From: Sphingobacteriales bacterium 44-15
Lineage (GTDB): Bacteria; Bacteroidota; Bacteroidia; Chitinophagales; Chitinophagaceae
DNA: 64,000 nt
Assembly (NCBI GenBank): GCA_001899685.1
Contig: MKWG01000026.1
Location: forward strand, 17,573-81,572
Direction of reading: 5' to 3'
Part shown: one piece after another, positions 25,159 through 34,846 of the stretch
How positions within the stretch are numbered: position 1 is the stretch's first letter
Layout of the letters: each line of letters begins with the position of its first letter
Notes under the pieces: model-generated
Seen by the model: only the letters and a program-made list of their open reading frames with translations
What the model was told of the DNA's origin: nothing
Databases searched by the model: none
Translations under genes and position numbers: made by a program

Positions 25159-25902
25159 TTAAATTACTTTGGCTTCTTCGTGCAGGAGCCTTACCAGCTC
25201 TGCCGGGTTATCGGCAGGAACAAGCTTCACACCGGCTTTTGCCGGAGGCAGCTCAAAATTTACGACAGCAGTAAGATGGTCTGCCGCCACAGGCTCTACT
25301 ACCTTCAGGGGCCTGGTACGCGCTGCCATGATACCTCTCATATTAGGGATTCTTGCCTCTGCCATTCCTTTCTGGCAACTGATCACTGCAGGAAGGTTAA
25401 CCTCACACTCTTCTTCCCCCCCTTCAATTTCTCGGGTAACAGTAGCTTTACTGCCTTCAACCTCAAACTTTATCGCCAGCGCTATATACGGAGCTTCCAG
25501 GCACTCAGCTACCATACCGCCAATAGAAGAACCGTTAAAATCAATAGTTTCTTTCCCGGTAAATACAAGATCGTAGCCGCCCTGTTTGGCCACTTCAGCT
25601 ATTTGCGTTGCAATAAAGTAGCTGTCATTGGTATCGGCGTTTACTCTTATTGCCTCGTCACCGCCCAATGCCAGCGCCTTACGTATAATGGGATCCGCAT
25701 CTGCAGCGCCCACCGTTACCAGGTGAATGACAGTGGAAGCATCCTTTTCCTTCAATTCAATTGCCCGCACAAGCGCATACCATTCATCATAGGGATTGAT
25801 TATCCATTGCACGCCATCAGTAGCGAATTTCGTATTGTTATCGGTGAAGGCTATTTTTGCCGTAGTGTCTGGCGATTTGCTGATACAAACAAGTATTTTC
25901 AT
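25159..25902 (-). CDS. etfB: Electron transfer flavoprotein subunit beta
   Basis: The 247-residue partner of EtfA starts MKILVCISKSPDTTAKIAF and has the nucleotide (AMP)-binding region LVFTGKETIDFNGSSIGGMVA and the recognition loop LPAVISCQKGMAEARIPNMRGIMAAR, which docks to dehydrogenases. A longer start at 25950 would add 16 residues unlike the family and would cover the palindromic operator, so the ATG at 25902 is chosen. It heads the etfB-etfA operon. Confidence 0.96.
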   Translation of the reverse strand: MKILVCISKSPDTTAKIAFTDNNTKFATDGVQWIINPYDEWYALVRAIELKEKDASTVIHLVTVGAADADPIIRKALALGGDEAIRVNADTNDSYFIATQIAEVAKQGGYDLVFTGKETIDFNGSSIGGMVAECLEAPYIALAIKFEVEGSKATVTREIEGGEEECEVNLPAVISCQKGMAEARIPNMRGIMAARTRPLKVVEPVAADHLTAVVNFELPPAKAGVKLVPADNPAELVRLLHEEAKVI

Positions 25903-25927
25903 TGAGTTGTGCTTGATCAAAAATAAA

Positions 25928-25961
25928 GCATAAATAAGTTGTTTATGCAACTAATTTATGC
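25928..25961. promoter_or_regulatory. Candidate operator upstream of etfB (14-bp inverted repeat)
   Basis: GCATAAATAAGTTG and CAACTAATTTATGC form an inverted repeat with one mismatch around TTTATG. It begins directly after the -7 box. It shares AGTTGTTTA and AACTAA with the palindrome before the FadN-like gene (14938-14953). Confidence 0.5.
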
Positions 25962-25962
25962 A

Positions 25963-25970
25963 CAAATATA
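25963..25970 (-). promoter_or_regulatory. etfB promoter -7 box (TATATTTG)
   Basis: TATATTTG on the reverse strand matches TAnnTTTG exactly. Transcription would begin inside the candidate operator (25928-25961), a position suited to repression. The -33 element is not clear. Confidence 0.5.
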
Positions 25971-26014
25971 ACAACTTAATGAATTAATCATTTTATTTTT
26001 TAAAAACAGGCGCC

Positions 26015-26329
26015 GTGGAAAGAATTGAAAAAATTTTGACTCTTTTAAAAGATAATCCAACCGATAATTTTTTGCAGCATGCACTTGCGCTCGAATATAT
26101 TAAAACAGGAGAAGACGCTGCAGCAAAGCAGATTTTCCTTGACCTTTTAGAACGCGACCCTTCTTATACCGGTTCCTATTATCATTTGGCAAAGCTGTTG
26201 GAACGAACAGGCGAGCAGGCTGCTGCCATCAACTGGTATAAACGGGGAATGGTTGAGGCGCGGAAGCAAAATGACACGAAGGCCTATAATGAACTGGAAG
26301 CTGCCTGCGAAGACTTAGCAGACAGTTGA
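26015..26329 (+). CDS. Small TPR protein
   Basis: The 104-residue protein, with a GTG start, contains about two and a half tetratricopeptide repeats: DNFLQHALALEYIKTGEDAAAKQIFLDLLERDP, then GSYYHLAKLLERTGEQAAAINWYKRGM. Such repeats mediate protein contacts; the partner is unknown. It lies 21 bases upstream of tilS on the same strand, so the two are probably cotranscribed. It is divergent from etfB. The GTG is preferred because no ATG comes before the first repeat. Confidence 0.8.
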   Translation: MERIEKILTLLKDNPTDNFLQHALALEYIKTGEDAAAKQIFLDLLERDPSYTGSYYHLAKLLERTGEQAAAINWYKRGMVEARKQNDTKAYNELEAACEDLADS

Positions 26330-26350
26330 CCGGGAAAAACCTTTAACCCA

Positions 26351-27730
26351 ATGCAAGACCGGTTGCTCTTAGATGATTTTAAATCTTACGTTGAAAAAGA
26401 AAAACTGTTTCACCCGGAGGATGTGTTATTGCTGGCAGTTAGTGGCGGCATAGATTCTGTAGTCTTATGTGAGCTCTGCAGGCTGTCAGGTTATCCGTTT
26501 GTAATTGCACACTGCAATTTCAATCTCAGGGGAAAAGAAAGTGAAGAAGATGAAATTTTTGTAAGGCAGCTTGCCGACCGCTATCAGGTCCCCATACTGG
26601 TAAAGCGTTTTAATGCCATTGAATTTGCCGGACAACACAAAACTTCCATACAGGTAGCAGCCCGTGAGCTCAGGTATGACTGGTTCAATGATATCGTAAA
26701 CGGAAATGATTTACGCGGTTATCCCGATAATAATACTATTCCCCGCTACATCGTAACGGCACATCATGCGGATGACAACATTGAAACAGTATTAATGAAT
26801 CTCTTTAAGGGAACAGGCATAACGGGGATGAAAGGGATGCTGCCCAAAACAGGAAAACTCCTGCGGCCGCTTTTGTTTGCTCCCAAAGCCCGGCTACACA
26901 GCTTTGCAGCCGGGCAGCAGCTCTCTTACCGGGAAGATTCAAGTAATTTATCAGACAAATACTCCCGTAATTATATCCGCCACCAGGTTTTGCCACTGAT
27001 AGAAAAGATCTATCCCGGCGCTGCGGAAAACATCACCACCAGTATTGAGCGATTCAGGGAAACGGCCTTTCTGTACCATGAAGCCATTGGTCAATACAGG
27101 AAAAAGCTGCTGCAATACAGGAACAATGATGTATACATACCTGTGTTAAAACTGTCTGCCGTAATTCCGCTACATACTGTAATGTATGAAATTGCAAAAC
27201 AATATGGCTTTACTTCCGGGCAAACAGGCGAGATAGTAAAGCTGCTCCACAGTGACAGTGGAAAATATATACTCAGCTCCTCCCATCGCATATTGAAAAA
27301 CCGTAACTGGCTCATTATTTCTCCTGTCACGGAAGTTGCTCAGCAGATCAGGGTGATTGAGTCCGGAGCAGACATTATTTATTTCGAAGACGGCTGCCTC
27401 AGCATGAAGAAGAAAAAGCTGGCGCCGGCTTTTATTAAAACCGGCGCCGATGCTGCCGTGGCAATGCTGGATATAAAACATATCCGGTTTCCCCTCCTGC
27501 TCCGGAAATGGCAACCCGGCGACTATTTTTATCCTCTTGGTATGCCCAAGAAAAAAAAGCTGTCACGTTTTTTTATTGATAAAAAGCTGTCGCTTGCCGA
27601 TAAAGAGCATGTATGGGTACTGGAGATGAATAAAAAGATCATCTGGGTGATCAACCACCGGATTGACGACCGGTTTAAAGTCACGGATAATACGAAGGAA
27701 ATACTGGAGCTTCAATTCCGACCCGCTTAG
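26351..27730 (+). CDS. tilS: tRNA(Ile)-lysidine synthetase
   Basis: The 459-residue enzyme attaches lysine to C34 of the CAU-anticodon tRNA-Ile so that it reads AUA. The PP-loop motif SGGIDS (31-36) is near the N-terminus; HCNFNLRGKESEEDE and YIVTAHHADDNIETVLMNLFKGTG complete the catalytic N-type ATPase domain. The C-terminal TilS domain has KWQPGDYFYPLGMPKKKKLSRFFID. Its last 4 bases overlap the convergent rhomboid gene. Confidence 0.96.
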   Translation: MQDRLLLDDFKSYVEKEKLFHPEDVLLLAVSGGIDSVVLCELCRLSGYPFVIAHCNFNLRGKESEEDEIFVRQLADRYQVPILVKRFNAIEFAGQHKTSIQVAARELRYDWFNDIVNGNDLRGYPDNNTIPRYIVTAHHADDNIETVLMNLFKGTGITGMKGMLPKTGKLLRPLLFAPKARLHSFAAGQQLSYREDSSNLSDKYSRNYIRHQVLPLIEKIYPGAAENITTSIERFRETAFLYHEAIGQYRKKLLQYRNNDVYIPVLKLSAVIPLHTVMYEIAKQYGFTSGQTGEIVKLLHSDSGKYILSSSHRILKNRNWLIISPVTEVAQQIRVIESGADIIYFEDGCLSMKKKKLAPAFIKTGADAAVAMLDIKHIRFPLLLRKWQPGDYFYPLGMPKKKKLSRFFIDKKLSLADKEHVWVLEMNKKIIWVINHRIDDRFKVTDNTKEILELQFRPA

Positions 27731-28371
27731 CGGTTTAATATACTGCGCATAAAATCTCCCAGTACATCGGTATGGTTGGTGGAAAACGCTTTTACGGCAA
27801 TAACTGTAAATACAACGCCAAAAAGCGCTCCAAAGAAATGAGCCACGTGGCCAATATTACCTGTGCCTTTTTTAGCAAGATAAGCGGAAAGCGCAAGGAA
27901 CAGGATACCAAACACATACCCGGGTATATCAAAAGGAATGAACATGAACCGTATAGGTAACTGCGGCTGTAGCACAATACCGGCAAAGATAACTGCGGAT
28001 ACAGCTCCTGAGGCTCCGAGGGCGGTATAGCCATACACATTTTTGTATTTTATGTAATCCGGGATCGTAGACACAATCAAGGCGCCTATATACATAATTA
28101 TAAAGAACAGCTTTCCTTTTTCTCCAAAGAAATATGGTGCAGAAAAAAGATGATCTTCTACAAATACGCCAAACGAGTAAAGCGACAGCATGTTAAATGA
28201 AAGGTGTATATAATCTGCATGGATCAATCCGTAGGACAGAAACCTGTAATACTGGCGGTTATTCTTTATCACAGCAGGCCAAAAGATAAGCTCAGCCTTC
28301 ATTTTATCGTTATTAAGCGACACTATGGATACTATACAGGTAATGATAACAATGATCAGTGTAATGGACAT
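27727..28371 (-). CDS. Rhomboid-family intramembrane serine protease
   Basis: The 214-residue membrane protein has about six transmembrane segments. The catalytic Ser121 lies in LGASGAVSA, the His is H178 in HVAHFFGALFG and the oxyanion Asn is N60 in HLSFNML. It cleaves within transmembrane helices; the substrate is unknown. The start at 28371 gives a first hydrophobic helix directly. It is convergent with tilS (4-base overlap) and follows rlmH by about 60 bases in the same direction. Confidence 0.92.
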   Translation of the reverse strand: MSITLIIVIITCIVSIVSLNNDKMKAELIFWPAVIKNNRQYYRFLSYGLIHADYIHLSFNMLSLYSFGVFVEDHLFSAPYFFGEKGKLFFIIMYIGALIVSTIPDYIKYKNVYGYTALGASGAVSAVIFAGIVLQPQLPIRFMFIPFDIPGYVFGILFLALSAYLAKKGTGNIGHVAHFFGALFGVVFTVIAVKAFSTNHTDVLGDFMRSILNR

Positions 28372-28429
28372 GCAGAGATTTTTACGAAGATAATAGAAAG
28401 CATGTTAAGCGGCGTTATCCTGCGTTAAA

Positions 28430-28903
28430 TTATGCATGGTGATATTTTTCATTCCGTAAAATAGTGCAGGCACGGTATACCTGCTCTGCAAGAATAAGAC
28501 GGACAAGCTGGTGAGGAAAAGTGAGCTTTGATAACGACCATATATAATTAGCACGTTGGATAACCGACTCATGAAGCCCGTATGCGCCTCCTATTAAAAA
28601 AATGAGCTGCTTCACGCTTTCATTGGCCTTTGCCTGTAAAAAAGCGGCAAGGGCCGGGGAGCTCATAGACTTACCCGTTTCATCCAGCGCTACAAGAAAA
28701 TCGTCCTTTTTCAAAAAATCAAACAGGGAGGCTGCTTCTTTTTGCTTTAGTTCAGCTTCCTGTAAAACAGCAGCATTCTTAGGGGGAACGATGATCTTCC
28801 AATCTATGGGATAATACCGCGCAATACGTTTGGTAAAATCTTCTACGCCTGGCCTGACGTATAGCTCATGCGCTCTTCCTATAGCATAAAAGTGGATCTT
28901 CAT
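28430..28903 (-). CDS. rlmH: 23S rRNA (pseudouridine1915-N3)-methyltransferase
   Basis: The 157-residue SPOUT methyltransferase has FLIGGAYGL at the SAM-binding knot and the conserved end LTFPHQLVRLILAEQVYRACTILRNEKYHH. It methylates pseudouridine 1915 in helix 69 of assembled 70S ribosomes. The gene starts only 4 bases after the stop of the polysaccharide deacetylase gene, so it is likely carried on the end of the exopolysaccharide transcript. Confidence 0.96.
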   Translation of the reverse strand: MKIHFYAIGRAHELYVRPGVEDFTKRIARYYPIDWKIIVPPKNAAVLQEAELKQKEAASLFDFLKKDDFLVALDETGKSMSSPALAAFLQAKANESVKQLIFLIGGAYGLHESVIQRANYIWSLSKLTFPHQLVRLILAEQVYRACTILRNEKYHHA

Positions 28904-28907
28904 ACTA

Positions 28908-29975
28908 TCAGTGCCTGGTTTGCTTCAAAATATTTTCCGCCAGCTTCGACATGGTAACAGACTGAAAATTATATTTCAAATGCAGCTTTTTATAGTGCTT
29001 CAAAATTTTCTCCAGGAATGCAAAATTCTTATCCTGGTTTATCCCAAAGTTATGCGGGTGCCACCACAAATGATAAGTCAGGTTGTTTTTAGCAGCATAG
29101 GTCATTCCCTTCTTTATCCTCATCAGCCTGAGCGGTTCTAATATTGCCAGAGAAGGGGAATAAGGACGAAGAAGTCGGCTGGAAGGAATATCCACGGGGA
29201 ATTTACTTTGGAGATATTCCATGCTGTAACAATTCTGCCCTGATAGATTAATATAGGAATCCATCATCCTGAGCACTCTTCTAAAAACTTTCTTCAATCC
29301 TGAACCGTATGAGCCACCGATGGAGAACAGCAATCTCAAAGGAACACTTTTTATCTCCTTTGTTGAATCATATATCCAATGCGCCTCATTCCCCCTGTAA
29401 GCCGTGATCCCCAGGGCTGTGCACACTTCAGCATACAATGGATTGTATTGATTGCGCGGGAAGATGACAGAAGTAACAAAGATCCCATAGGTTAATGCTA
29501 TATTCTTCGCGGCAACCATGTCTGCCCTGAACTGTTCTATTGTTTGTCCGGGCGCCAGGCAATAATAATGAGAAAAAGTATGCGTGCTGATCTCGTGTTG
29601 CGGATGTTGCCGGATAGCTTTAATTAACAAAGGTGCATAATGAAAGGGGTCGTTCGTGTAATCATCCCCGAGCGTTTCCAGGTACCCGTTATAAGGAGAC
29701 AGGTTTGCATCATTATAAGAAGGTAAGTTTTGGGGGACATTTGCCAGCAATGCAGCCTTTGATTCAAAAAAAAGAAAACCTACTGTCGCAAAAGTTGCTT
29801 TTATATCATAAGCGCCAAAGGCATCAAGCAGCTTTGGGATTACAGTATGCACACCTGCAATATTTTTTCCGTATTGCCGGATAGTAACAATATCACGCAC
29901 TCCCCACATCAGCTCAAAGTCTAATGACACAACAAAATTTCCATGATTCATCGTTAACGGCTGCATAAATATCAA
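28908..29975 (-). CDS. Polysaccharide deacetylase (NodB-type) family protein
   Basis: The 355-residue protein has the catalytic Asp strand VVSLDFELMWGV near residue 13, the zinc motif region HEISTHTFSHYYCL and a late HLWWHPHNFG segment, typical of carbohydrate esterase 4-like enzymes. It likely removes acetyl groups from, or otherwise trims, the polysaccharide made by the cluster. No signal peptide is apparent. It follows a glycosyltransferase gene by 15 bases. Confidence 0.85.
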   Translation of the reverse strand: MIFMQPLTMNHGNFVVSLDFELMWGVRDIVTIRQYGKNIAGVHTVIPKLLDAFGAYDIKATFATVGFLFFESKAALLANVPQNLPSYNDANLSPYNGYLETLGDDYTNDPFHYAPLLIKAIRQHPQHEISTHTFSHYYCLAPGQTIEQFRADMVAAKNIALTYGIFVTSVIFPRNQYNPLYAEVCTALGITAYRGNEAHWIYDSTKEIKSVPLRLLFSIGGSYGSGLKKVFRRVLRMMDSYINLSGQNCYSMEYLQSKFPVDIPSSRLLRPYSPSLAILEPLRLMRIKKGMTYAAKNNLTYHLWWHPHNFGINQDKNFAFLEKILKHYKKLHLKYNFQSVTMSKLAENILKQTRH

Positions 29976-29990
29976 TGCCCTTTTATATCA

Positions 29991-31064
29991 TTAAGATTGA
30001 AGAAGTCGCTTATATAACTCCAGGTAATGATCAGTCATCACTTCAATATCGAATTTTTGAACTTCTTTAAAATTTATCTCGGACTGCTGCTTCGCAAAAG
30101 ACTTATCGTCAGCTATTTTTTTAATTTTTTGGGTTAATGCTTCCACGTCACCTGTTTTAAACAATGCGTACTCATTGTTCGAAAACATTTCTTTGATGCC
30201 ATTGACATCTGTACCAAGGAAGGGCGTGCCGGAAGCCATTGCTTCCAGTGCCACACAGGATAAACCCTCCCAATGGCTGGAGAGGATATTGATATCAACA
30301 GATTTCATAAGTCCCGGGATATCCTTCCTTACTCCCATAAAATGTACACGATGCGCCACATTCAGGTCCCGGGCCAGTTGCATACATTCTTTCTCGGTAT
30401 ACCCCTGCCCGGCAAAATATAAATGATAGCGATCGTCGAGGTGCTGCATGGCCTTTATCACCGTATCCTGGTCTTTTGCATCGCTGAACGCTGCCACCAT
30501 TAATAAGGAAACCTGGTTTTCGGGAAGCGGTACCGGCACAGCCTCAGACAGTTCTTTAACATTGACACCGTTATATATCACAGGAATATCGGGGTGCCCT
30601 ATCCTGTTCCATAATACCTCTTTCACGCTTTCACTTATCGCGATCAGGGCATCAAACCTGTCGTATATGAATTTGTCCACCGGCTGTAAATAGGGTTTGG
30701 TAAACCGCCTGTTGGAATTGCTGTGTTCAGTCAAAACATATTTTGCTTTCCGGTTAGCAGGTCTTATTATCTTGGCAAGGGATGTCCAGTATATAGCGGG
30801 GAAAAGATGAACATGAACAATATCGTACTTGTCAAAATATTTAGCTGCTTTAAACACGTTGTAAGGGGAATATAAATGCCTGGATCTTATATTCATAACC
30901 CTGACATTCCTGCTCAATAAAGTTTCGAGAAATGGACCTTTATCTTCGTTAAATAACAGTACATCAGCAGCAATTGCCTTCTTATTCATTACAGGCACAA
31001 AATCAGCGACCAGTTTCTGAGCTCCACCTGCAGTAAGAGAATTAATAACATGTAAAACTTTCAT
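29991..31064 (-). CDS. Family-4 glycosyltransferase (polysaccharide cluster)
   Basis: The 357-residue GT-B enzyme begins MKVLHVINSLTAGGAQKLV, a common GT4 start with the acceptor-side loop, and contains VIYNGVNV, LMVAAFSDAKDQDTVIKA and the donor-binding EGLSCVALEAMASGTPFLGTD. It adds a sugar to a lipid-linked oligosaccharide on the cytoplasmic side. The donor is not predictable. It lies between the polymerase-like gene and the deacetylase, on the same transcript. Confidence 0.93.
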   Translation of the reverse strand: MKVLHVINSLTAGGAQKLVADFVPVMNKKAIAADVLLFNEDKGPFLETLLSRNVRVMNIRSRHLYSPYNVFKAAKYFDKYDIVHVHLFPAIYWTSLAKIIRPANRKAKYVLTEHSNSNRRFTKPYLQPVDKFIYDRFDALIAISESVKEVLWNRIGHPDIPVIYNGVNVKELSEAVPVPLPENQVSLLMVAAFSDAKDQDTVIKAMQHLDDRYHLYFAGQGYTEKECMQLARDLNVAHRVHFMGVRKDIPGLMKSVDINILSSHWEGLSCVALEAMASGTPFLGTDVNGIKEMFSNNEYALFKTGDVEALTQKIKKIADDKSFAKQQSEINFKEVQKFDIEVMTDHYLELYKRLLQS

Positions 31065-31085
31065 GAACTGACTATTTTTTATTGC

Positions 31086-32342
31086 TTATTTCAGGTATGC
31101 CGCTATATCGGGATTAAATTGTTCTAATTGCATCTCTAATTGCTCCGTTTTCTGGATCATGAGTTTTTCAAAATGAAACAGAATAAAGAAAATAAAGAAA
31201 TATTCGTTGGCAAGCAGGTCGCCGGAAAACATTGAATTCAAACCAAAATAAACAAACGTGGCAACCAACATCCGTAGTTTTCTTGACTTAAAAATCAGCT
31301 TATGATATTTTAAAACACTGATATAAATGAGCGCCAGAATAACTAAAGATATTATTCCGTTCTCAAAATAAAGCTCTGCTAAAATATTATGAGGATACCT
31401 TCTCGCATCCTTATGGTTTATAACGTAGCCAAAATTACCTGTACCCGTGCCAAAAAGAAAACTGACGATGCCGGAAAACTGAAGAGCAACATCTATCAGC
31501 ACTTCCCGCTCCTCTGCCGATGTATTTTTGCCGGAATATCTTTCGATAAAAAATGAAGAAGAAAAAAAATCAATTGCATTCAGCAACAAAATAAATACCG
31601 CGAATATCAATATTAAAAAGAATATCGTTTTAACATTCACCGATATATTCTCATTAGCAAAAAATATTACGCATCCGCCAAGCAATGCGATAATAGGGCC
31701 TTTTGATCCCGCGGTGATCATATACAAAAACAGCACCAGCATATATCCGTATAAGAAAAGATTACGCGATTTTTTCTTAGTAATGAACAGCGCCATAAGA
31801 AACAGAAAACCAAGGTACCGGGCTATCCATATCGGATTTAAACCACCATACGAATCAGAATCCTGTTCAAACCCCAGCCTGACGACCTCTCCCTGCACCT
31901 GCATAGATTTAAAGAAAGAAATAGGGTCGCCACACCTGCTATACAAAAGAATCAAAAAAACAGCGCCACAAAAGACAGAGACCTTAGCATAAAGCTCATA
32001 ATTATTTACTATGACCGGCGCATATAAAAAAAACAAAATAATCCAGGTGTATAAAATAAGTATTTTGCTGAACCCGTAATTGGGCGCATTCGTATAAAGG
32101 AGCCCTATACACAAAACCACAAGCAGCATAATAAGATACCTGATTTCCGGTATCGATTGTATTTTGGGACGCCGCAGAAACGCAAATGAAATATAAAAAA
32201 GCATGCTGATCGTGAACAATCCAGCAGGAGCAATAAGGAATGCTTTGAGCGCGATAGGAAAAAAGAATGCCGAATAGCTAAAGAAAGTAGGTATTGCAAT
32301 CCAAAATGCTAAAAACTTATTTGTTTTATTGATGCCATCCAT
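31086..32342 (-). CDS. O-antigen ligase / polymerase-like membrane protein (Wzy/WaaL type)
   Basis: The 418-residue protein is very hydrophobic with about ten or more transmembrane segments. The Wzy_C-like region contains SFLFGTGTGNFGYVINHKDARRYPHNILAELYFENGI, where the large periplasmic loop and PHN motif of O-antigen ligases and polymerases are seen. It probably polymerises repeat units. It sits between the autokinase gene and a glycosyltransferase gene. Confidence 0.85.
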   Translation of the reverse strand: MDGINKTNKFLAFWIAIPTFFSYSAFFFPIALKAFLIAPAGLFTISMLFYISFAFLRRPKIQSIPEIRYLIMLLVVLCIGLLYTNAPNYGFSKILILYTWIILFFLYAPVIVNNYELYAKVSVFCGAVFLILLYSRCGDPISFFKSMQVQGEVVRLGFEQDSDSYGGLNPIWIARYLGFLFLMALFITKKKSRNLFLYGYMLVLFLYMITAGSKGPIIALLGGCVIFFANENISVNVKTIFFLILIFAVFILLLNAIDFFSSSFFIERYSGKNTSAEEREVLIDVALQFSGIVSFLFGTGTGNFGYVINHKDARRYPHNILAELYFENGIISLVILALIYISVLKYHKLIFKSRKLRMLVATFVYFGLNSMFSGDLLANEYFFIFFILFHFEKLMIQKTEQLEMQLEQFNPDIAAYLK

Positions 32343-32407
32343 AATAATGCTTCAATTAGCCTCAGCTCACTTCACAAAAACACCTGAAATATATTTTTAT
32401 ACGCATT

Positions 32408-34840
32408 CTAATGACTTTTCTTTCTAAACCAGGCTGCAATCCCTTTTCTTCGTCTTTCCGGAGCATCGAAATATTCTGAGAAACCATAATTTTTATAGTT
32501 TTTATATTTCATATAGCTTCGCCCTTCACCTACTCTGTTGATAACAGTAGTATATAATCCGCCGGAAGTATTTTCCCTGATCTTTTTGTTAAGTTCTTTC
32601 AGAACAAACTTAAATGTGAAACTGTGACGAAGCACAACAATATTTACATCAGCGTATATGCCCAGCAATGAAGAATCAGTAACCAGGCTATAAGGCGGCG
32701 TATCCAGGATCACGTAATCAAATTTCTTCTTCAGTTCGTCCATCATTATCTTCATCCTGGGACCCAATATTAATTCAGCCGGATTAGGAGGGATGGGCCC
32801 GGCCGGTAATAATGAGAAATCATCATTAAAGCCAGGGACTTCATATAATAAACTATCCAGGGAAACAGTTGCATTACTTAAGAAATTACTGATCCCCTTT
32901 TCAGAAACCACTTTGAGCGCCTGGCTCAACCGTGGTTTTCTAAGATCGAACTCCAGTACAACAACTTTCTTATCCAGCAGGGCAAAACTGGCTGCCAGGT
33001 TCAGGCTTACAAAAGATTTTCCCTCTTCAGGGCGGTGAGATGTTATCAGGATCACCTGAGGCTCTTTACCATCATTCCTTGTAAACCCAACATTGGTACG
33101 GATAACACGAAATTGTTCGGCAATAATAGAGCGGCTTCCTCTTTCAACCACAATCGGGGATTTTTCTTTCTTTGCATACGAGATTTCCCCAAGAACCGGG
33201 GCATTACAGCCCTGCTCTACTTCATCCTTGTCTCCAATTTTATTATCCAGTAAACTCCTGATATATATTATTACTGCCGGCAGGAAAACCCCCAGCAATA
33301 CTGAAATCACAAGAACAAGCTGTTTTTTAGGGCTAACGATACCCGTGCTCCTGGCTTGCTCAATACTACGGGAATCTGCGGTAATAGAAGCCAGCGTAAT
33401 AGCAGCCTCCTCCTTTTTCTGAAGCAGGAAGAAATACAACTGCTCCTTCACCGACTGGTCTCTTTTAATTTGTACAAGGTTTTTTTGGATTGTCGGCATG
33501 CTCTTTATCCGCATAGAGAGCTCAGCGTCTTTCCTGTTAATATTATCCAACGTTATCCGGTACGCTTTTTTCAGGCTCGCGATATTGTCTATCAGGCTTT
33601 CCCGCGTATTTTTTACCTGGTTAGCTACGTCTACGGTAATCGGGTTTTTGGGACCCAGCCTTGTAGTTTGTCTTTCCCGCTCAAGTACTAACTGATTATA
33701 CGCCTGGATCAATGCTGCCAGAGAAGGCTCCAGGATTCCAGATGCCGAAGTAACCATTTTACCATTATCCTGATTGTCCTGCAGGCTTGTCTCAAGCGAT
33801 TCGAGTATATTCAATTGGGTTTCCTGCTGGACCTTTTGCTGATCAACATCTTTCGCCTGGTCAAGGTATATCTGTCCTTCTGTAGGAATATCAGTGATCT
33901 TATTGTTAGTCTGGAACCGCTCCACCTGCCCCTCCACAGTCTGCAGTTCCCGCTCAATTATAGCTAAGCGCCCATTTAGAAACTCAAGCGTATTCGAGCT
34001 AACCTGTTTTTGATCTTCCAGTCCCTGTGATTTATAAATATATATCAGTGAGCTTAACGTCTCTTTTGCCCTTTTCGCATTATGATCCGTAAGTTCAAGG
34101 TTAATAATACTTGCAGTCTTACTGACCGGCTGAATGTTTAAAGCAGCCAGGTAAGCATTAACAGTACTGTTGACTGAATAAAATTTGAAAAGGTATTTAT
34201 TTTCAACTGCTGCAGTATCCTCCTTAACAACAGTGGAATCTTCACTATGCGGGGAAGAATAGTCCAGTTGAAAGATCACACCATTAATGCTATACCATTT
34301 TCCCATTGTTACAGGGAGCGTTTGTCCTTTATCCTTATAATTGATCCACCATTTATTATCGCTTTTTCTCTGTACCACTTCCCATGTAAACGAGTTGGAA
34401 ATGGTATCCGGGTTTGCAATTCTTACCGTTAGCGGGAACTCGTCTCCGAATACAGATCTGTTGGTAAACTTACCTTCTCTTTTAATATCTAGGAATAATT
34501 GTCCTTTCCTTACTGTAGCATCCATCAGGTCGTAGCTATGCAGTACCTCCACTTCATTATCTACCAGTTTTCCGCCTTCGCCAAACTGAAGATCTTTTAA
34601 TAAAGGGTTGTCAAGAAGTCCCGCACCTCCTTTCTTTTCATCTTTCACCAGGATAGCTGATTTCGCTTTAAATACAGGTTCGGCATATCTGTTATACATA
34701 AACCCGAGAGCTACCATGAATATTGTAGATAATAAAATCCATGGCCAGCCATTGAGTATATTAACAAAGACCTGCTTAAGATCAACAGTAGATTCGTCTT
34801 TTATATCGTTTAATAACGCTCTTGTATTTATAGAATTCAT
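32408..34840 (-). CDS. Wzc-like polysaccharide co-polymerase / tyrosine autokinase
   Basis: The 810-residue protein has a Wzz domain with a transmembrane helix near residues 33-50, a long periplasmic coiled-coil region, a second helix near 510-530 and a C-terminal BY-kinase domain. HRPEEGKSFVSLNLA is the Walker A motif, VVVLEFDLRKP the A' motif and YVILDTPP the B motif. A Tyr-rich tail (SYMKYKNYKNYGFSEYF) is the likely autophosphorylation cluster. It controls chain length and export together with the outer-membrane protein encoded next to it. Confidence 0.95.
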   Translation of the reverse strand: MNSINTRALLNDIKDESTVDLKQVFVNILNGWPWILLSTIFMVALGFMYNRYAEPVFKAKSAILVKDEKKGGAGLLDNPLLKDLQFGEGGKLVDNEVEVLHSYDLMDATVRKGQLFLDIKREGKFTNRSVFGDEFPLTVRIANPDTISNSFTWEVVQRKSDNKWWINYKDKGQTLPVTMGKWYSINGVIFQLDYSSPHSEDSTVVKEDTAAVENKYLFKFYSVNSTVNAYLAALNIQPVSKTASIINLELTDHNAKRAKETLSSLIYIYKSQGLEDQKQVSSNTLEFLNGRLAIIERELQTVEGQVERFQTNNKITDIPTEGQIYLDQAKDVDQQKVQQETQLNILESLETSLQDNQDNGKMVTSASGILEPSLAALIQAYNQLVLERERQTTRLGPKNPITVDVANQVKNTRESLIDNIASLKKAYRITLDNINRKDAELSMRIKSMPTIQKNLVQIKRDQSVKEQLYFFLLQKKEEAAITLASITADSRSIEQARSTGIVSPKKQLVLVISVLLGVFLPAVIIYIRSLLDNKIGDKDEVEQGCNAPVLGEISYAKKEKSPIVVERGSRSIIAEQFRVIRTNVGFTRNDGKEPQVILITSHRPEEGKSFVSLNLAASFALLDKKVVVLEFDLRKPRLSQALKVVSEKGISNFLSNATVSLDSLLYEVPGFNDDFSLLPAGPIPPNPAELILGPRMKIMMDELKKKFDYVILDTPPYSLVTDSSLLGIYADVNIVVLRHSFTFKFVLKELNKKIRENTSGGLYTTVINRVGEGRSYMKYKNYKNYGFSEYFDAPERRRKGIAAWFRKKSH

Positions 34841-34846
34841 TTTCCC

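Noticed and set aside
25123-25905. 260-codon plus-strand frame opposite etfB
   Set aside because: The minus strand encodes EtfB with clear motifs; the plus frame is rich in Cys, His and Arg, as is usual for antisense frames here.
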